The notes: generated from the sequence alone by a model not told the origin. Shown: positions 8,181 through 17,448, numbered from the stretch's first letter. The stretch: DNA of 64,000 nt from CAVTUU01 sp045804965 (GCA_045804965.1 JBJMMD010000002.1:62001-126000), one strand, 5' to 3'. Numbers and translations: made by a program.

Positions 8181-9152
8181 ATGACGCCAACCGAACTCAT
8201 CGAGGGCAACGTGGCGATGGTCTTTCCCGGCCAGGGAAGCCAGTTTGTCGGCATGGGAACTGAACTCCAATCGGTCTCTCCTGCCGCACGGGCCATCTTC
8301 GCCGAGGCAGACGCGCTGCTTTCTGTTCCGCTCTCGAGCTTCATCGCTGAGGGTCCCGCCGACGTGCTCGAAGACACCATCAATGCGCAGCCCGCGATTT
8401 TGACTGCAAGCGTGGCTGCGCTCGCAGCGGTCCGCGAACGGCTTGAAGTGAAATCGGACACGATCACGCCCCTCGTCGTCGCCGGTCACTCAATGGGAGA
8501 GTTCACGGCCCTGGTTGCGGCCGGCGCCCTCGACTTTCCCTCCGCACTCACCCTTGTGCGCGAGCGCGGTCGCCTCATGAAAGAAGCCGGTATCGAATCG
8601 CCCGGCGGCATGGCGGCGGTGCTTGGGCTGGACGATGAAACCCTCGCCGCAGCGTGTGCGGAAGCAAGCAGCATCGGCATCGTCGTGATCGCGAACGCGA
8701 ATTGTCCCGGCCAAATCGTGATCTCCGGCGAGGTCGCCGCGCTCGAACGAGCGATGCAACTCGCAAAAGAGCGGGGAGCGAAGCGAGTGACTCGCCTCGG
8801 CATTTCCATCGCGTCTCACTCGCCGTTGATGGCGAATGCATCCCGGCAATTCGCCGAAGTCGTTCGCGACACAGATATCAAGGTTCCGACCATCCCGGTC
8901 ATTGCCAATGTCACCGCACAACCCCTGCGAACGGCGGCTGAGATTCGGACAGAGCTCTCCTATCAAATCGAACGACCAGTCAACTGGACGGGGTCGGTCC
9001 GAACAATGGTCGATCATCATGTCGACACAGTCGTCGAGCTCGGACCCGGCGCGGTGCTTTCCGGTTTGATCAAACGGATCACGATCGACGTGCGCACCCT
9101 CACCATCGCCGATCTCGGGCTCGATTTGCCCGGACTTGGCAAGCCTGCCTAG
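8181..9152 (+). CDS. fabD: malonyl-CoA:ACP transacylase
   Basis: Moves malonate from CoA to acyl carrier protein to feed fatty acid elongation in the cytosol. The protein starts near the substrate loop with VFPGQGSQFVGMG. The nucleophile Ser104 lies in GHSMGEFTAL, the arginine is in LVRERGRLM, and the second catalytic half contains ASHSPLM. The length of 323 residues is usual. GAGGAG sits four bases before the ATG at 8181, better than the longer form from 8160. The gene precedes fabF by 176 bp on the same strand; acpP and fabG are not between them, unlike in many bacteria. Confidence 0.95.
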   Translation: MTPTELIEGNVAMVFPGQGSQFVGMGTELQSVSPAARAIFAEADALLSVPLSSFIAEGPADVLEDTINAQPAILTASVAALAAVRERLEVKSDTITPLVVAGHSMGEFTALVAAGALDFPSALTLVRERGRLMKEAGIESPGGMAAVLGLDDETLAAACAEASSIGIVVIANANCPGQIVISGEVAALERAMQLAKERGAKRVTRLGISIASHSPLMANASRQFAEVVRDTDIKVPTIPVIANVTAQPLRTAAEIRTELSYQIERPVNWTGSVRTMVDHHVDTVVELGPGAVLSGLIKRITIDVRTLTIADLGLDLPGLGKPA

Positions 9153-9328
9153 GTGCTCGAAACGGGGCCAAAATTGGCGCTCATGCGCGCAACCAGGCAC
9201 TTCTCGTAAACTTCTCATGCAATAGTCTATGCGTCGGCGCCGGTAAATCCGAAATTGCGAGCTCGTTGCAATCGAGTCGGCTAGCGCATTGACACCAATA
9301 TCCACGTGCTGGGAGAGGGGTTCAAACG

Positions 9329-10570
9329 GTGAAACGCGTGGTTGTGACGGGTATGGGCGCCATGACCCCACTCGGAGTCGGGGCGCAAGCCTACTGGGAA
9401 CGCTCGAAGAAGGGCTGCTCCGGGATCCGCCACATTGAGAATTTTGATCCCTCCAATCTGCCAGTTACCATCGCCGGCGAGGTCCCCGATTTTGCGGCCA
9501 AGGATTTTATGGATCCCAAGGTCGCGCGCCGCATGGACCGCTTCGCCCAATTCGCCGTTGCCGCGGCCCGAGAAGCGATCGAGCAGGCGAAACTCGAGAT
9601 CACGGACGACAACCGAGAAAATATTGGTGTCGTCGTCAACACCGGCGGCGGTGGCATCCCGACGATCGAGCGCGAAGTCGGCATGATGCATGACAAGGGG
9701 CCTGGGCGGGTCAGTCCCTTCCTGATCCCGATCTTTGCCCCGAACATGGCAAGCTGCCAAGTTACCATTGCCTTTGGCATTCGCGGACCATCCAGCACTT
9801 CTGTCGCGGCCTGCGCCTCCGGGATTCAAGCGTTCGTCGATGCGACCCACATCATCCAGCGGGGTGAGGCTGACGTCGTCCTTACCGGCGGCGCGGAAGC
9901 GGGCATCACCCCGGTGGCGATTGCTGGTCTCGCGAACATGAACGCCCTCTCGCGGCGAAACGACGATCCCGCCGGCGCGAGCAGACCGTTTGACAGCGGC
10001 CGGGACGGTTTCGTCTTTTCCGAAGGCGGGGCGATCATGGTCCTCGAATCTGAGGAGCACGCGCTCGAACGGGGCGCCAAGATCATCTGCGAGGTCAAGG
10101 GCGGAGCATACACCTCCGATGCGTTTCACATCACCGCGCCTGATCCAAGCGGAAAAGGCGCAGCGCTGGCGATGAAGCGGGCGATGAAATGGGCGGGTTT
10201 ACAACCGGCCGACGTCCAGTACGTCGCCGCGCACGCGACGGCAACGTCGATCGGCGACATTGCCGAAACCAAGGCGATCAAGCAGGCGTTCGGTGACCAT
10301 GCCCTAAAACTCGCGATTTCAGCCAACAAGTCGATGGTCGGGCATTTGCTCGGCGCGGCCGGCGCAGTCTCCGCGCTTTCCTGCGTGATGGCGATTGTCG
10401 ACGGCGTCGCCCCGCCGACCATCAACCTCACCGCTCCAGATCCCGCATGCGATCTCGACTATGTGCCGAACGTCGCCCGCAACCTCGACATCAACGTCGC
10501 GATTGCCAACGGCTTCGGCTTCGGCGGCCAAAACGCGTGCGCCGCCTTCGCCCGCTACACGAGCAGCTAG
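9329..10570 (+). CDS. fabF: beta-ketoacyl-ACP synthase II
   Basis: Condenses malonyl-ACP with acyl-ACP in fatty acid elongation. The catalytic triad is visible: Cys162 in AACASGIQA, His302 in AAHATATSIGD and His339 in SMVGHLLGAAG. The glycine-rich C-terminal NGFGFGGQNA is also present. The length of 413 residues is standard for FabF. Translation starts with GTG at 9329 after GGGAGAGGGG. It is probably co-transcribed with fabD. The gene marks the end of the housekeeping block before the HerA operon. Confidence 0.95.
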   Translation: MKRVVVTGMGAMTPLGVGAQAYWERSKKGCSGIRHIENFDPSNLPVTIAGEVPDFAAKDFMDPKVARRMDRFAQFAVAAAREAIEQAKLEITDDNRENIGVVVNTGGGGIPTIEREVGMMHDKGPGRVSPFLIPIFAPNMASCQVTIAFGIRGPSSTSVAACASGIQAFVDATHIIQRGEADVVLTGGAEAGITPVAIAGLANMNALSRRNDDPAGASRPFDSGRDGFVFSEGGAIMVLESEEHALERGAKIICEVKGGAYTSDAFHITAPDPSGKGAALAMKRAMKWAGLQPADVQYVAAHATATSIGDIAETKAIKQAFGDHALKLAISANKSMVGHLLGAAGAVSALSCVMAIVDGVAPPTINLTAPDPACDLDYVPNVARNLDINVAIANGFGFGGQNACAAFARYTSS

Positions 10571-10773
10571 GACGCCGACAATTCGACTGGCCGAAACCGG
10601 CGCCCGGTTCTGGGCGTGCGAAGTCGCAGAACCCCCTAGCCAGTTGAGCGTGTTACGAATATTGTTTGCATCACTCAAGTATGAACGAGACGTGTGGACG
10701 CGATCCGGGGTGCGGCGAGACGCCAACAGGAACCGGCGGCATTGCGTTTCTACTGTGAGGTCGGAATTCTGCG

Positions 10774-11409
10774 ATGAGTTCTGAAGTCGCTGCCTACGGA
10801 CGGATACTTCATGCCCGCTTTCTATCGGGCGACGCGACCGCGTTCGAGGAAGTGTATATAAGTTATTGCGACAAGGTGTTTGCCGGGATTGAGTACAAGG
10901 TTCGCACGAAGCCGAATCTCTGGCTGGATGTGGAAATTGCAAAGGAAGCGGTAAACAGTGCGTTCATGTCCTACTTCCAAAATCCAGGATCATATGATCC
11001 CGAAAAAAGCGCCTTGCTCTCGTACTTAAAGATGGCCGCCTATGGCGATTATGTCAATGAATGGATCAAGGAGCGGAGGAAGCAGAGCAAGGTTGTCGAA
11101 ATTCGAGACACAGAAGGGAATACAACCATTGAGCGCATCGAAGACGATGAGACGGTCGACGATGTCGCGGACCTAAATGCAGGCAATCTTCGCGGCGAAG
11201 CGTTCATGCGGGCGCTATCTGAAAACCAAGATGAACTGATGATCGTCAATCAAATGATTGAAGGCATGAAAGATACGCAACGATGCATCGCCGAGCTTGG
11301 TTGGCCCGACGGCAAGCAAAGCGTTCAACGACTGTATAAGGAGCGCGACAAGCTCAAGAAGCGTTTCAAGCGCAACCTACCCAAACTGCTTGGAGACGAT
11401 CAACCATGA
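10774..11409 (+). CDS. RNA polymerase sigma factor-like protein
   Basis: A 211-residue protein with a sigma-70 region 2-like core: AFEEVYISYCDKVFAG, then LDVEIAKEAVNSAFMSYFQ, then DPEKSALLSYLKMAAYGDYVN. The C-terminal part (IAELGWPDGKQSVQRLYKER) may be a diverged region 4 but is not a clean helix-turn-helix. It could direct RNA polymerase to the operon it heads, or be a DNA-binding adaptor. The base composition is visibly more A/T-rich than fabF before it, which fits horizontal transfer. Its stop overlaps the next start by 4 bp (ATGA). Confidence 0.6.
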   Translation: MSSEVAAYGRILHARFLSGDATAFEEVYISYCDKVFAGIEYKVRTKPNLWLDVEIAKEAVNSAFMSYFQNPGSYDPEKSALLSYLKMAAYGDYVNEWIKERRKQSKVVEIRDTEGNTTIERIEDDETVDDVADLNAGNLRGEAFMRALSENQDELMIVNQMIEGMKDTQRCIAELGWPDGKQSVQRLYKERDKLKKRFKRNLPKLLGDDQP

Positions 11410-11852
11410 GCATGCCGCCCGACGAAGAGATCAAACGGGATATGCTGGCGAGAATGGCAAGCAAACTTGAGGCCTCGCCAAAATCAATGGCTTGGATGAT
11501 TGCCAAATATAAAGAGGCTGAAGGCATCGACAACACCGCGGTTGCTCGTTTCCTCCATGTTGGCGAAGAGCAATTACTCCACCTCGCGCTCTGCAGTCGC
11601 CCACGAGTTGAACTCTTCAACGAAGACATCGAATCGATCGCCGATCACTTATCCATCGAACAACGACCCCTTCTCGAGCTTGTGCGTCATGTGGAAGCGC
11701 TCGAGTCGTTTCAATATGCCTCGCAAGCCGGGAGTTCACAGTGGCTTGCCGCGGCTCGTGATATCGCCGAAGAACCCACGTCTGCTTATGATGTCGATGT
11801 CGAAGGCGCCGAAGACGAAAAGCACGACAATATCCTGGACGATGAGCAATGA
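11406..11852 (+). CDS. small unknown protein in HerA operon
   Basis: I do not recognise this 148-residue protein. It is predicted to be helical. Its middle part (TAVARFLHVGEEQLLHLALC, then DIESIADHLSIEQRPLLEL) has the rhythm of a helix-turn-helix or small adaptor domain. The C-terminus is strongly acidic (DVEGAEDEKHDN) and looks disordered. It overlaps both neighbours by ATGA, so it is made in step with the sigma-like protein and the metalloprotease. By analogy with phage and ICE repressor/ImmA pairs, it could be the protease substrate or a regulator of the sigma-like factor. That is inference only. Confidence 0.55.
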   Translation: MSMPPDEEIKRDMLARMASKLEASPKSMAWMIAKYKEAEGIDNTAVARFLHVGEEQLLHLALCSRPRVELFNEDIESIADHLSIEQRPLLELVRHVEALESFQYASQAGSSQWLAAARDIAEEPTSAYDVDVEGAEDEKHDNILDDEQ

Positions 11853-12559
11853 TCCCCGGGTGGCTGTCTGAAGCGGCGGACTACTTTTGGACAATGGCGG
11901 GACCGCCGCAAGCATCTCCTCGCGATCTCACATCCGCGGCGCCGCGAGGATTCGTCGTCGATCAACAAATCATCCTTGGGCTGTGTATCGACGGCATTCA
12001 GCGTTGGTTTGCCAGACGGCAGTGCGACGTCCGGTTTCCCGAGCCCGACCGCGGGTTGCGCGGGTGCCTTACCGCGGTCGGTGGAAGTGCCATCATCTTC
12101 ATCGATGGCGCCGACGGAGCAGCGGAACACCGTTTCACCTTCGCCCACGAAATCGCGCATTTTCTTTTGGATTACCGCTTACCCAGGGACCGGGCAGTCA
12201 AATTGCTCGGGCCATCGATTTTAGAAGTCCTGGATGGAATCCGGCGACCAACAGAAGCGGAGCGGCTCGACGCAGCGATCAACGCCTGCCCGCTGGGCCT
12301 CCACTACCACTTGCTCGACCGCCGCGAGCGGACCGGCCACGTCTCGGCGGTTGAGTCAAAGGCAGACCAACTTGCCTGCGAACTGCTCGCGCCCGATGAG
12401 GAATTGGAACTCCGGTTTGGTTCCCGGCACCTTTCCGTCGTCGAGCTCAGCCACGAACTCGTCCAGGTGTTCGGGCTTCCTTTGTCGGAAGCGACCAGAT
12501 ATTCCACGAAATGGACTCGGGCTCGTCAAGGTCCGAGCCCGCTCGTGCGTATCGTGTAA
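11849..12559 (+). CDS. ImmA/IrrE-type zinc metallopeptidase
   Basis: Putative zinc protease of 236 residues. The active site is H100-E101-I-A-H104 in FTFAHEIAHFLLDY. The third ligand is probably Glu169 in VESKADQLACELLAP, the usual position of this family. Members cleave repressors (ImmA of ICEBs1, IrrE/PprI of Deinococcus) after DNA damage or mating signals. The N-terminus has no membrane segment. The gene overlaps the unknown small gene by 4 bp and lies 14 bp before the NurA-like gene, so it probably controls or serves the downstream DNA-processing pair. The fold assignment is strong; the substrate is unknown. Confidence 0.8.
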   Translation: MIPGWLSEAADYFWTMAGPPQASPRDLTSAAPRGFVVDQQIILGLCIDGIQRWFARRQCDVRFPEPDRGLRGCLTAVGGSAIIFIDGADGAAEHRFTFAHEIAHFLLDYRLPRDRAVKLLGPSILEVLDGIRRPTEAERLDAAINACPLGLHYHLLDRRERTGHVSAVESKADQLACELLAPDEELELRFGSRHLSVVELSHELVQVFGLPLSEATRYSTKWTRARQGPSPLVRIV

Positions 12560-12573
12560 GTCCGGATAACAAC

Positions 12574-13746
12574 ATGATGAGCCCCGCCGCGACAGAAGTC
12601 CAAGATGAATACCTGACTACGTTTGGCGAGCCAATAACGAAGACGCTCGACCTTTCGACATGGCGCCAGGCGGGCCGGCTTGGTGATCTCTACGGGCAGC
12701 TTCAAAAGGAGGTGGCGGTCGGTCAATCGCTTGAATTGGCCGCGCGAAAGGCGATCCGCGAGAAGATATTCCCCCGGCTAAGTAAACAACCGAACGCGCC
12801 CCTGGGCGCAGGCATCTACAAAGCGAAGGAGAGTGAGATCGAGGCTATTCAGCGGGGGTTGCTTTTCACAGGCGCGGTAGAAGCATGTGATGGCATCGCG
12901 GCAAGTCATGAATCGCTTGCCCTCGCAATCACTCAAATTGGCGTTTGCCTCGTTTCGTACCACGCCGACCGCGGCTCCTGGGTGCACCGCCTATATCAGC
13001 GAGACCTCCGGGAATCACTGGATGACCCGGCGAAGTTGGCCGCGGACCTCATCAATCGCCGCCACGGGCGCGACGACAGTGCACGATCTTTCGGCATCGA
13101 CTCGGGCCGCCTCGCCCGTCGTAGTGTTCTCGCTTATGCCGAACGGGCAGCATTGGTTCAATTTAGTGATGCACGTTGGCGTATGGGTCGCGGCAGTCCG
13201 ACGCCTGTTGAGCTGCTTGCCGGCTCGGGGAGCACGGAGCTCATTCTATCGAGCATCGACCTACTCAAGCGACTCATACTCGATCACCAGACAGTCTTGT
13301 TTGTCCCATCATCGATTGACCAGCGCGGTATTTCGACGATTGCCGGCGCGCTGAAGCCACTCGAATACGGCATCGTGATAGCGATGACCGACCGGCTATC
13401 TTCAATGATCGAATCCCACCACTACTCGCCCGACATCGCGAGAAGCCTTCGCAAGTTCGTCAACGAGATTGGGCCGAAAATGGTCATCGGTTGCTATCGA
13501 GCGTCGGAAATCGGTCCGGCGCGTCTCTTCTACGCTCACGTCGATCATGCTCACGAAGCGGCCCAGATCGCGATGGCTGATAGCCGTCTGCAAGCGCACC
13601 GTGGATACCCAGTGCTGCTCGATCTCGCGGCGGAAATCTGCCGGACGAGCTTTGGCCAGGGCGACTTCATCGCAACGTTGCAAGACGCCTATACGACCGC
13701 CGGACAGCCGTATGAATTTCATCAAGAATTCAGCCCAGGGCGATAA
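12574..13746 (+). CDS. NurA-like nuclease, partner of HerA
   Basis: A 390-residue protein read as a diverged NurA-domain 5'-end nuclease. The clues are a first strand with an acidic residue (AVEACDGIAAS, Asp106), a central block LAYAERAALVQFSDARW followed by PVELLAGSGSTE, and a C-terminal HRGYPVLLDLAAEIC typical of the NurA end. Its place 27 bp before a HerA-type ATPase is the usual context of NurA. In archaea NurA and HerA resect DNA ends. The ATG at 12574 lies just after the previous stop; an upstream ATG at 12511 would overlap the protease gene and adds a tail unlike the family. Motif similarity is weak, so confidence is moderate. Confidence 0.6.
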   Translation: MMSPAATEVQDEYLTTFGEPITKTLDLSTWRQAGRLGDLYGQLQKEVAVGQSLELAARKAIREKIFPRLSKQPNAPLGAGIYKAKESEIEAIQRGLLFTGAVEACDGIAASHESLALAITQIGVCLVSYHADRGSWVHRLYQRDLRESLDDPAKLAADLINRRHGRDDSARSFGIDSGRLARRSVLAYAERAALVQFSDARWRMGRGSPTPVELLAGSGSTELILSSIDLLKRLILDHQTVLFVPSSIDQRGISTIAGALKPLEYGIVIAMTDRLSSMIESHHYSPDIARSLRKFVNEIGPKMVIGCYRASEIGPARLFYAHVDHAHEAAQIAMADSRLQAHRGYPVLLDLAAEICRTSFGQGDFIATLQDAYTTAGQPYEFHQEFSPGR

Positions 13747-13773
13747 GACTCGTCGCGGGAGAGGGAATCGATA

Positions 13774-15570
13774 ATGGCGGAAGAAGCCGTAGATGGAATC
13801 TTCGATGCGGCAGGTGGTCGGCTTCGTGACCAGATTGCCCAAGCCGGCGGCGAATGGAAGGAGCCTGCCGCATTCAAAGGATCGGTCGGCCGCACGACCT
13901 TTGACGCCCCCGACAGCGAGGATAATTCGATCACTGTACTTCTGCCGCACGGCAATCTCCAGGCGCTCCCCTCGCAGGCGCTCGTCCGCATCGTTAGCCA
14001 GCCCGATCAGCGGGAATATCTCGGCGTCGTCGTCAAGGGACCGTTCGCCGAACCAGACGGATTACGCCCCGATTCGCATCTCGTGATCACGACGACGATC
14101 CATGGCGGCATGTTCATGCCCAGCCATCACGGCCGAGTTCACATTGAATTGCTCGGCCAGCGAGTCGACAAGGTCTTGCAACCGCCGCAATTTAGGCCGC
14201 TGCCGAACAGTCCCGTGTTCGTGCTCGATGAGTCCGAAACGGCCGATGTGCTGCGAGTGCGCGGCGATATTCGTATTGGGCTCGCGGTCGGACACACCAA
14301 GGTCGAAGTCGCCATCCCGTCCACCAGCAAATCGGTCCTGCCCCGGCACACCGCGATCATCGGCACTACCGGCGGCGGGAAATCGACCACGGTCGCCGGG
14401 TTCATCGCTCAGGCGCAAAAGGCCGGGCTCGCCGTCGTATTGCTCGACGTTGAGGGCGAATACACGTTCCTCAACGAACCAACTGATGACAAGACAATGG
14501 TCACGCGCCTCAATCAAGTTGATGGTCGACCTCACGGTGTGACCGATATGACGCTCTATCACTTGGAGGGCCGCGAAACCGCAAATCCACATCATCCGAA
14601 TCAGAAGCCATTTACCCTCAAGTTTTCAGACCTCTCGCCATACGCAGTCATCGAGATCCTCGATCTCTCGGACGCGCAGCAAGAGCGTTTCCAGCTCGCC
14701 TACGACACGACAAAGAAACTCCTTAGAGAACAGAATCTTGTTTCTCCCGTCGACGATTCCGAAATCGACGAATTCGAAGGCGGGTACCCCGGTATGCGGC
14801 TCGATCACATGATCGATGTTTGCGGTGCGTTCTTGTCCGCTTTACAGAAGGTAGATACTGCTTTCATATCAACCGACTTCAAGCGCAAAGGCGCCGAACT
14901 GACAAGAGAGGTCAACGCGCAAAAGGAACGGACGTCCCACCCGGTGAGCTGGCTCGCGTTGATCGGTCGCTTGCGCCGACTGCATCGTCTTGGCGCGTTC
15001 GATAGCGCCAATGCCAAATCACTTGATTACCAAATACTGCTCGAATCAGGTAACGTCGGCGTCATTGACCTTTCAGACACTGAATCCGCCGATCTCAACA
15101 ACCTCGTCATTACCGCCATCCTGCGCGGAATCCAGAAGGAACAGGAGCGGCTCTACGCTGAAGCCGAACGGGGTCACGACGCGATCCCGCGCACGCTCGT
15201 GATCATCGAGGAAGCGCATGAATTCCTAGCCAAGGAGCGGATAGACAGGATGCCGCATCTCTTCGCCCAGGTCGCGCGAATCGCCAAGCGCGGCCGCAAA
15301 CGATGGCTCGGTCTGGTCTTCGTCACCCAGCTCCCGCAGCACCTCCCGAATCAGGTCATTGGGCTCGTCAACAACTGGGTCATTCACAAGATCAGCGACG
15401 CGAGCGTGGTCACCACGCTCAAACAATCGGTCAGCGGCATCGATGAGAGCCTGTGGACCAGACTGCCTGGACTTGCCCCTGGCCAAGCTATCGTCAGCTG
15501 CACCCACATGCACCGGCCGGTCTTGACCGCCATCGACCCCACTCCGGCCAAACTGCGCATGGTCGACTAG
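13774..15570 (+). CDS. HerA-type hexameric DNA translocase ATPase
   Basis: FtsK/HerA-superfamily motor of 598 residues. The N-terminal ~180 residues form the HAS-barrel region. Walker A is IIGTTGGGKST with Lys203, and Walker B is TLVIIEEAHEF with Glu479-Glu480. The C-terminal block from RIAKRGRKRWLG through VTQLPQHLPNQVIG is typical HerA. Such ATPases form hexameric rings that pump DNA to or through a bound nuclease, here most likely the NurA-like protein upstream. GGGAGAGGGA precedes the ATG. It is the last gene of a tight five-gene operon; 160 bp without a gene follow. HerA is also the motor of several anti-phage systems. Confidence 0.9.
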   Translation: MAEEAVDGIFDAAGGRLRDQIAQAGGEWKEPAAFKGSVGRTTFDAPDSEDNSITVLLPHGNLQALPSQALVRIVSQPDQREYLGVVVKGPFAEPDGLRPDSHLVITTTIHGGMFMPSHHGRVHIELLGQRVDKVLQPPQFRPLPNSPVFVLDESETADVLRVRGDIRIGLAVGHTKVEVAIPSTSKSVLPRHTAIIGTTGGGKSTTVAGFIAQAQKAGLAVVLLDVEGEYTFLNEPTDDKTMVTRLNQVDGRPHGVTDMTLYHLEGRETANPHHPNQKPFTLKFSDLSPYAVIEILDLSDAQQERFQLAYDTTKKLLREQNLVSPVDDSEIDEFEGGYPGMRLDHMIDVCGAFLSALQKVDTAFISTDFKRKGAELTREVNAQKERTSHPVSWLALIGRLRRLHRLGAFDSANAKSLDYQILLESGNVGVIDLSDTESADLNNLVITAILRGIQKEQERLYAEAERGHDAIPRTLVIIEEAHEFLAKERIDRMPHLFAQVARIAKRGRKRWLGLVFVTQLPQHLPNQVIGLVNNWVIHKISDASVVTTLKQSVSGIDESLWTRLPGLAPGQAIVSCTHMHRPVLTAIDPTPAKLRMVD

Positions 15571-15729
15571 CGCGCCGCTTCGACTCAGGCTATTGCTGCA
15601 CTAACCGGCTATGGGACGTCCCGATCTACGAAATGCACACCCCTATCGCCCGAAGTTCGTTGAGCGCAGTTCGTGCAAGCGCGCCGATACAATGATCAGT
15701 TCGCTGGGCGAATGGCAATCTGCTGCTGG

Positions 15730-17448
15730 CTACGGAGAACCCGCCTTTTCGACAAATCGAGGGCTGTCGTCGGCCGTCATTGCTTCGCCGATCAAGGCAA
15801 CTGGCATCGCTCCAAAGCTCAGAAAGCGGTCATGGAAACCTCGCAGGGAGAAGCGTAGCCCTTCCCGCTCCTGGACGGCCCTGCGCAGGTCCCAAATCGC
15901 GTCGGTCCCGATCAGATACATCACTGCCGCGCCTGGGAACATCGAATTCTTGACCGCCTCCGACTTAGCCACGGCAGGCGACATTGCGGTTTCACGCACG
16001 TAGAAATCGGTTGCCTCGTCGAGCGTCATTGCGCCGGTGTGCATGGCACAGTCGACGACGGCTCGGGCCGCCATCCGCAGCCGGGTCTGCCGCTCGGAGA
16101 GTTGCTCGAGCGGCGTCAGGAACCTGGCCTCCTCCATCAACTCGGTCGCATAACAGGCCCACCCCTCGACCAGCGATCCGCCGCAGAACATCGCAATGCG
16201 CGAAGCACAATCGACGCCGGCGATCTGACCGACGCGCGATTCAGCGCGAAAGGCATTCCAATTCTGGACATGGTGACCGAGACCGCCGTGGTGCACGACG
16301 TGGTTGAGCTTGATCGCTCCATGGTGGCATTGGCGCAGTCGACGCTCCTGCTCTTCGGGCGGCATCTCCGGCTCAATGGGGGTGACGAGGTAACGATGGG
16401 TTTCACGCCGTCCGAACGGCGGTGGGCAGCGATAGTAGAGGTAGTAGAGCCCTTCGGCCGCTTCGCGATCCGAACGCGGAATCGGCACGTATTCGATCGG
16501 GAAGTCGGGCCAGGTCACGAGTTCATGCGCGATCGCCGTATCGCGTGCTTCATTCCAGATTCGGGTGTATGTCGCGTAGTAGTCGTCGCGTGTCGGGTGA
16601 TCCTTCGCGAGCGTTGCCAGCAGTTCTTCCCACGATCGCGCCGGATCAATTCGGGATGCTTGATCCACCATTCGCTCTCGCGCCTGGCCGAGTGCCCGCC
16701 GGCCGAATTCTTCGACCCACGATGCGTCGTGCCCCGGCGGCAGGCAGTGGCCAAGCGCCAGGTAGCGATCAAGCGTATCGCGGCCGCAAGCAAAGTCCTC
16801 GCTCGGGTTGTGGATGAGTTCGTTCTCAAGCCAGACCAGGTGCTCTTCGAAGGCGCGATGTGCGGTCGCCGCCGCATCGACGAAGCCGGGATCAGCAATC
16901 CCCCGGTCATTGGCCAGGATGCGCAGACCGTCGCCGAAGTAGGCGCGCCCCGCGCGCGCCTCACGGATCGCGCGTTCTGTCCAGGCAATCGGTGCTTCGC
17001 GGACCTGTCCCCTGGTTTGGGCGAGGAACTCGGGAAAAAGTCGCATCCGCGAGATAGCGGCCTCAACACGGTCGGCGAGAGGCTCGCTGTCGCGCTGAAA
17101 AAGGCTGATGACGCTGAACACCGCCTCACCGGTATAGAACGACGGATTGCCACCGTGGAACTGAGGCAGCTCGTCTTCCATCAGTTGGAGATCGAGGTGG
17201 TTGCCGGCGAGCAAGAGGTCGTGGCGCTGTGCTTGAGTGCACTCCTCTTCAGCGATTTCATCTAGCCGAACGCGAAGCTGCCTCCTTTCGCGGTTAGTGA
17301 CCGCTATGCCGCCGTCGGAGCAATCGGGCAGTTCTCGGTCGTGGTCGTGGATCCCGATGAAGGTGGCGTTGACCGGTCTCCGGGCGTAATAGTGGGCGAA
17401 GAAATCGTCTAGCCAGGCATCAGCCTGACCATGCGCGTCGCCACTCAT
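15730..17448 (-). CDS. DUF885 family protein with altered zinc motif
   Basis: A 572-residue protein of the DUF885 family, thought to be zinc-dependent peptidases or amidases. The late motif EGWACYATELMEE is present. The metal site normally reading HEAxPGHH is here H386-H-G-G-L-G-H-H393, so the catalytic glutamate is replaced by histidine at 387. Either this subfamily uses another base or the enzyme is inactive. There is no signal peptide, unlike many secreted DUF885 proteins. The start codon overlaps the stop of the Gfo/Idh gene by ATGA, so the two are made together. The physiological substrate is unknown. Confidence 0.75.
   Translation of the reverse strand: MSGDAHGQADAWLDDFFAHYYARRPVNATFIGIHDHDRELPDCSDGGIAVTNRERRQLRVRLDEIAEEECTQAQRHDLLLAGNHLDLQLMEDELPQFHGGNPSFYTGEAVFSVISLFQRDSEPLADRVEAAISRMRLFPEFLAQTRGQVREAPIAWTERAIREARAGRAYFGDGLRILANDRGIADPGFVDAAATAHRAFEEHLVWLENELIHNPSEDFACGRDTLDRYLALGHCLPPGHDASWVEEFGRRALGQARERMVDQASRIDPARSWEELLATLAKDHPTRDDYYATYTRIWNEARDTAIAHELVTWPDFPIEYVPIPRSDREAAEGLYYLYYRCPPPFGRRETHRYLVTPIEPEMPPEEQERRLRQCHHGAIKLNHVVHHGGLGHHVQNWNAFRAESRVGQIAGVDCASRIAMFCGGSLVEGWACYATELMEEARFLTPLEQLSERQTRLRMAARAVVDCAMHTGAMTLDEATDFYVRETAMSPAVAKSEAVKNSMFPGAAVMYLIGTDAIWDLRRAVQEREGLRFSLRGFHDRFLSFGAMPVALIGEAMTADDSPRFVEKAGSP

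Noticed and set aside
10595..10609. Hairpin after fabF as terminator
   Set aside because: Stem of only 6 bp with 3-base loop and no T-tract; could be chance in GC-rich DNA.
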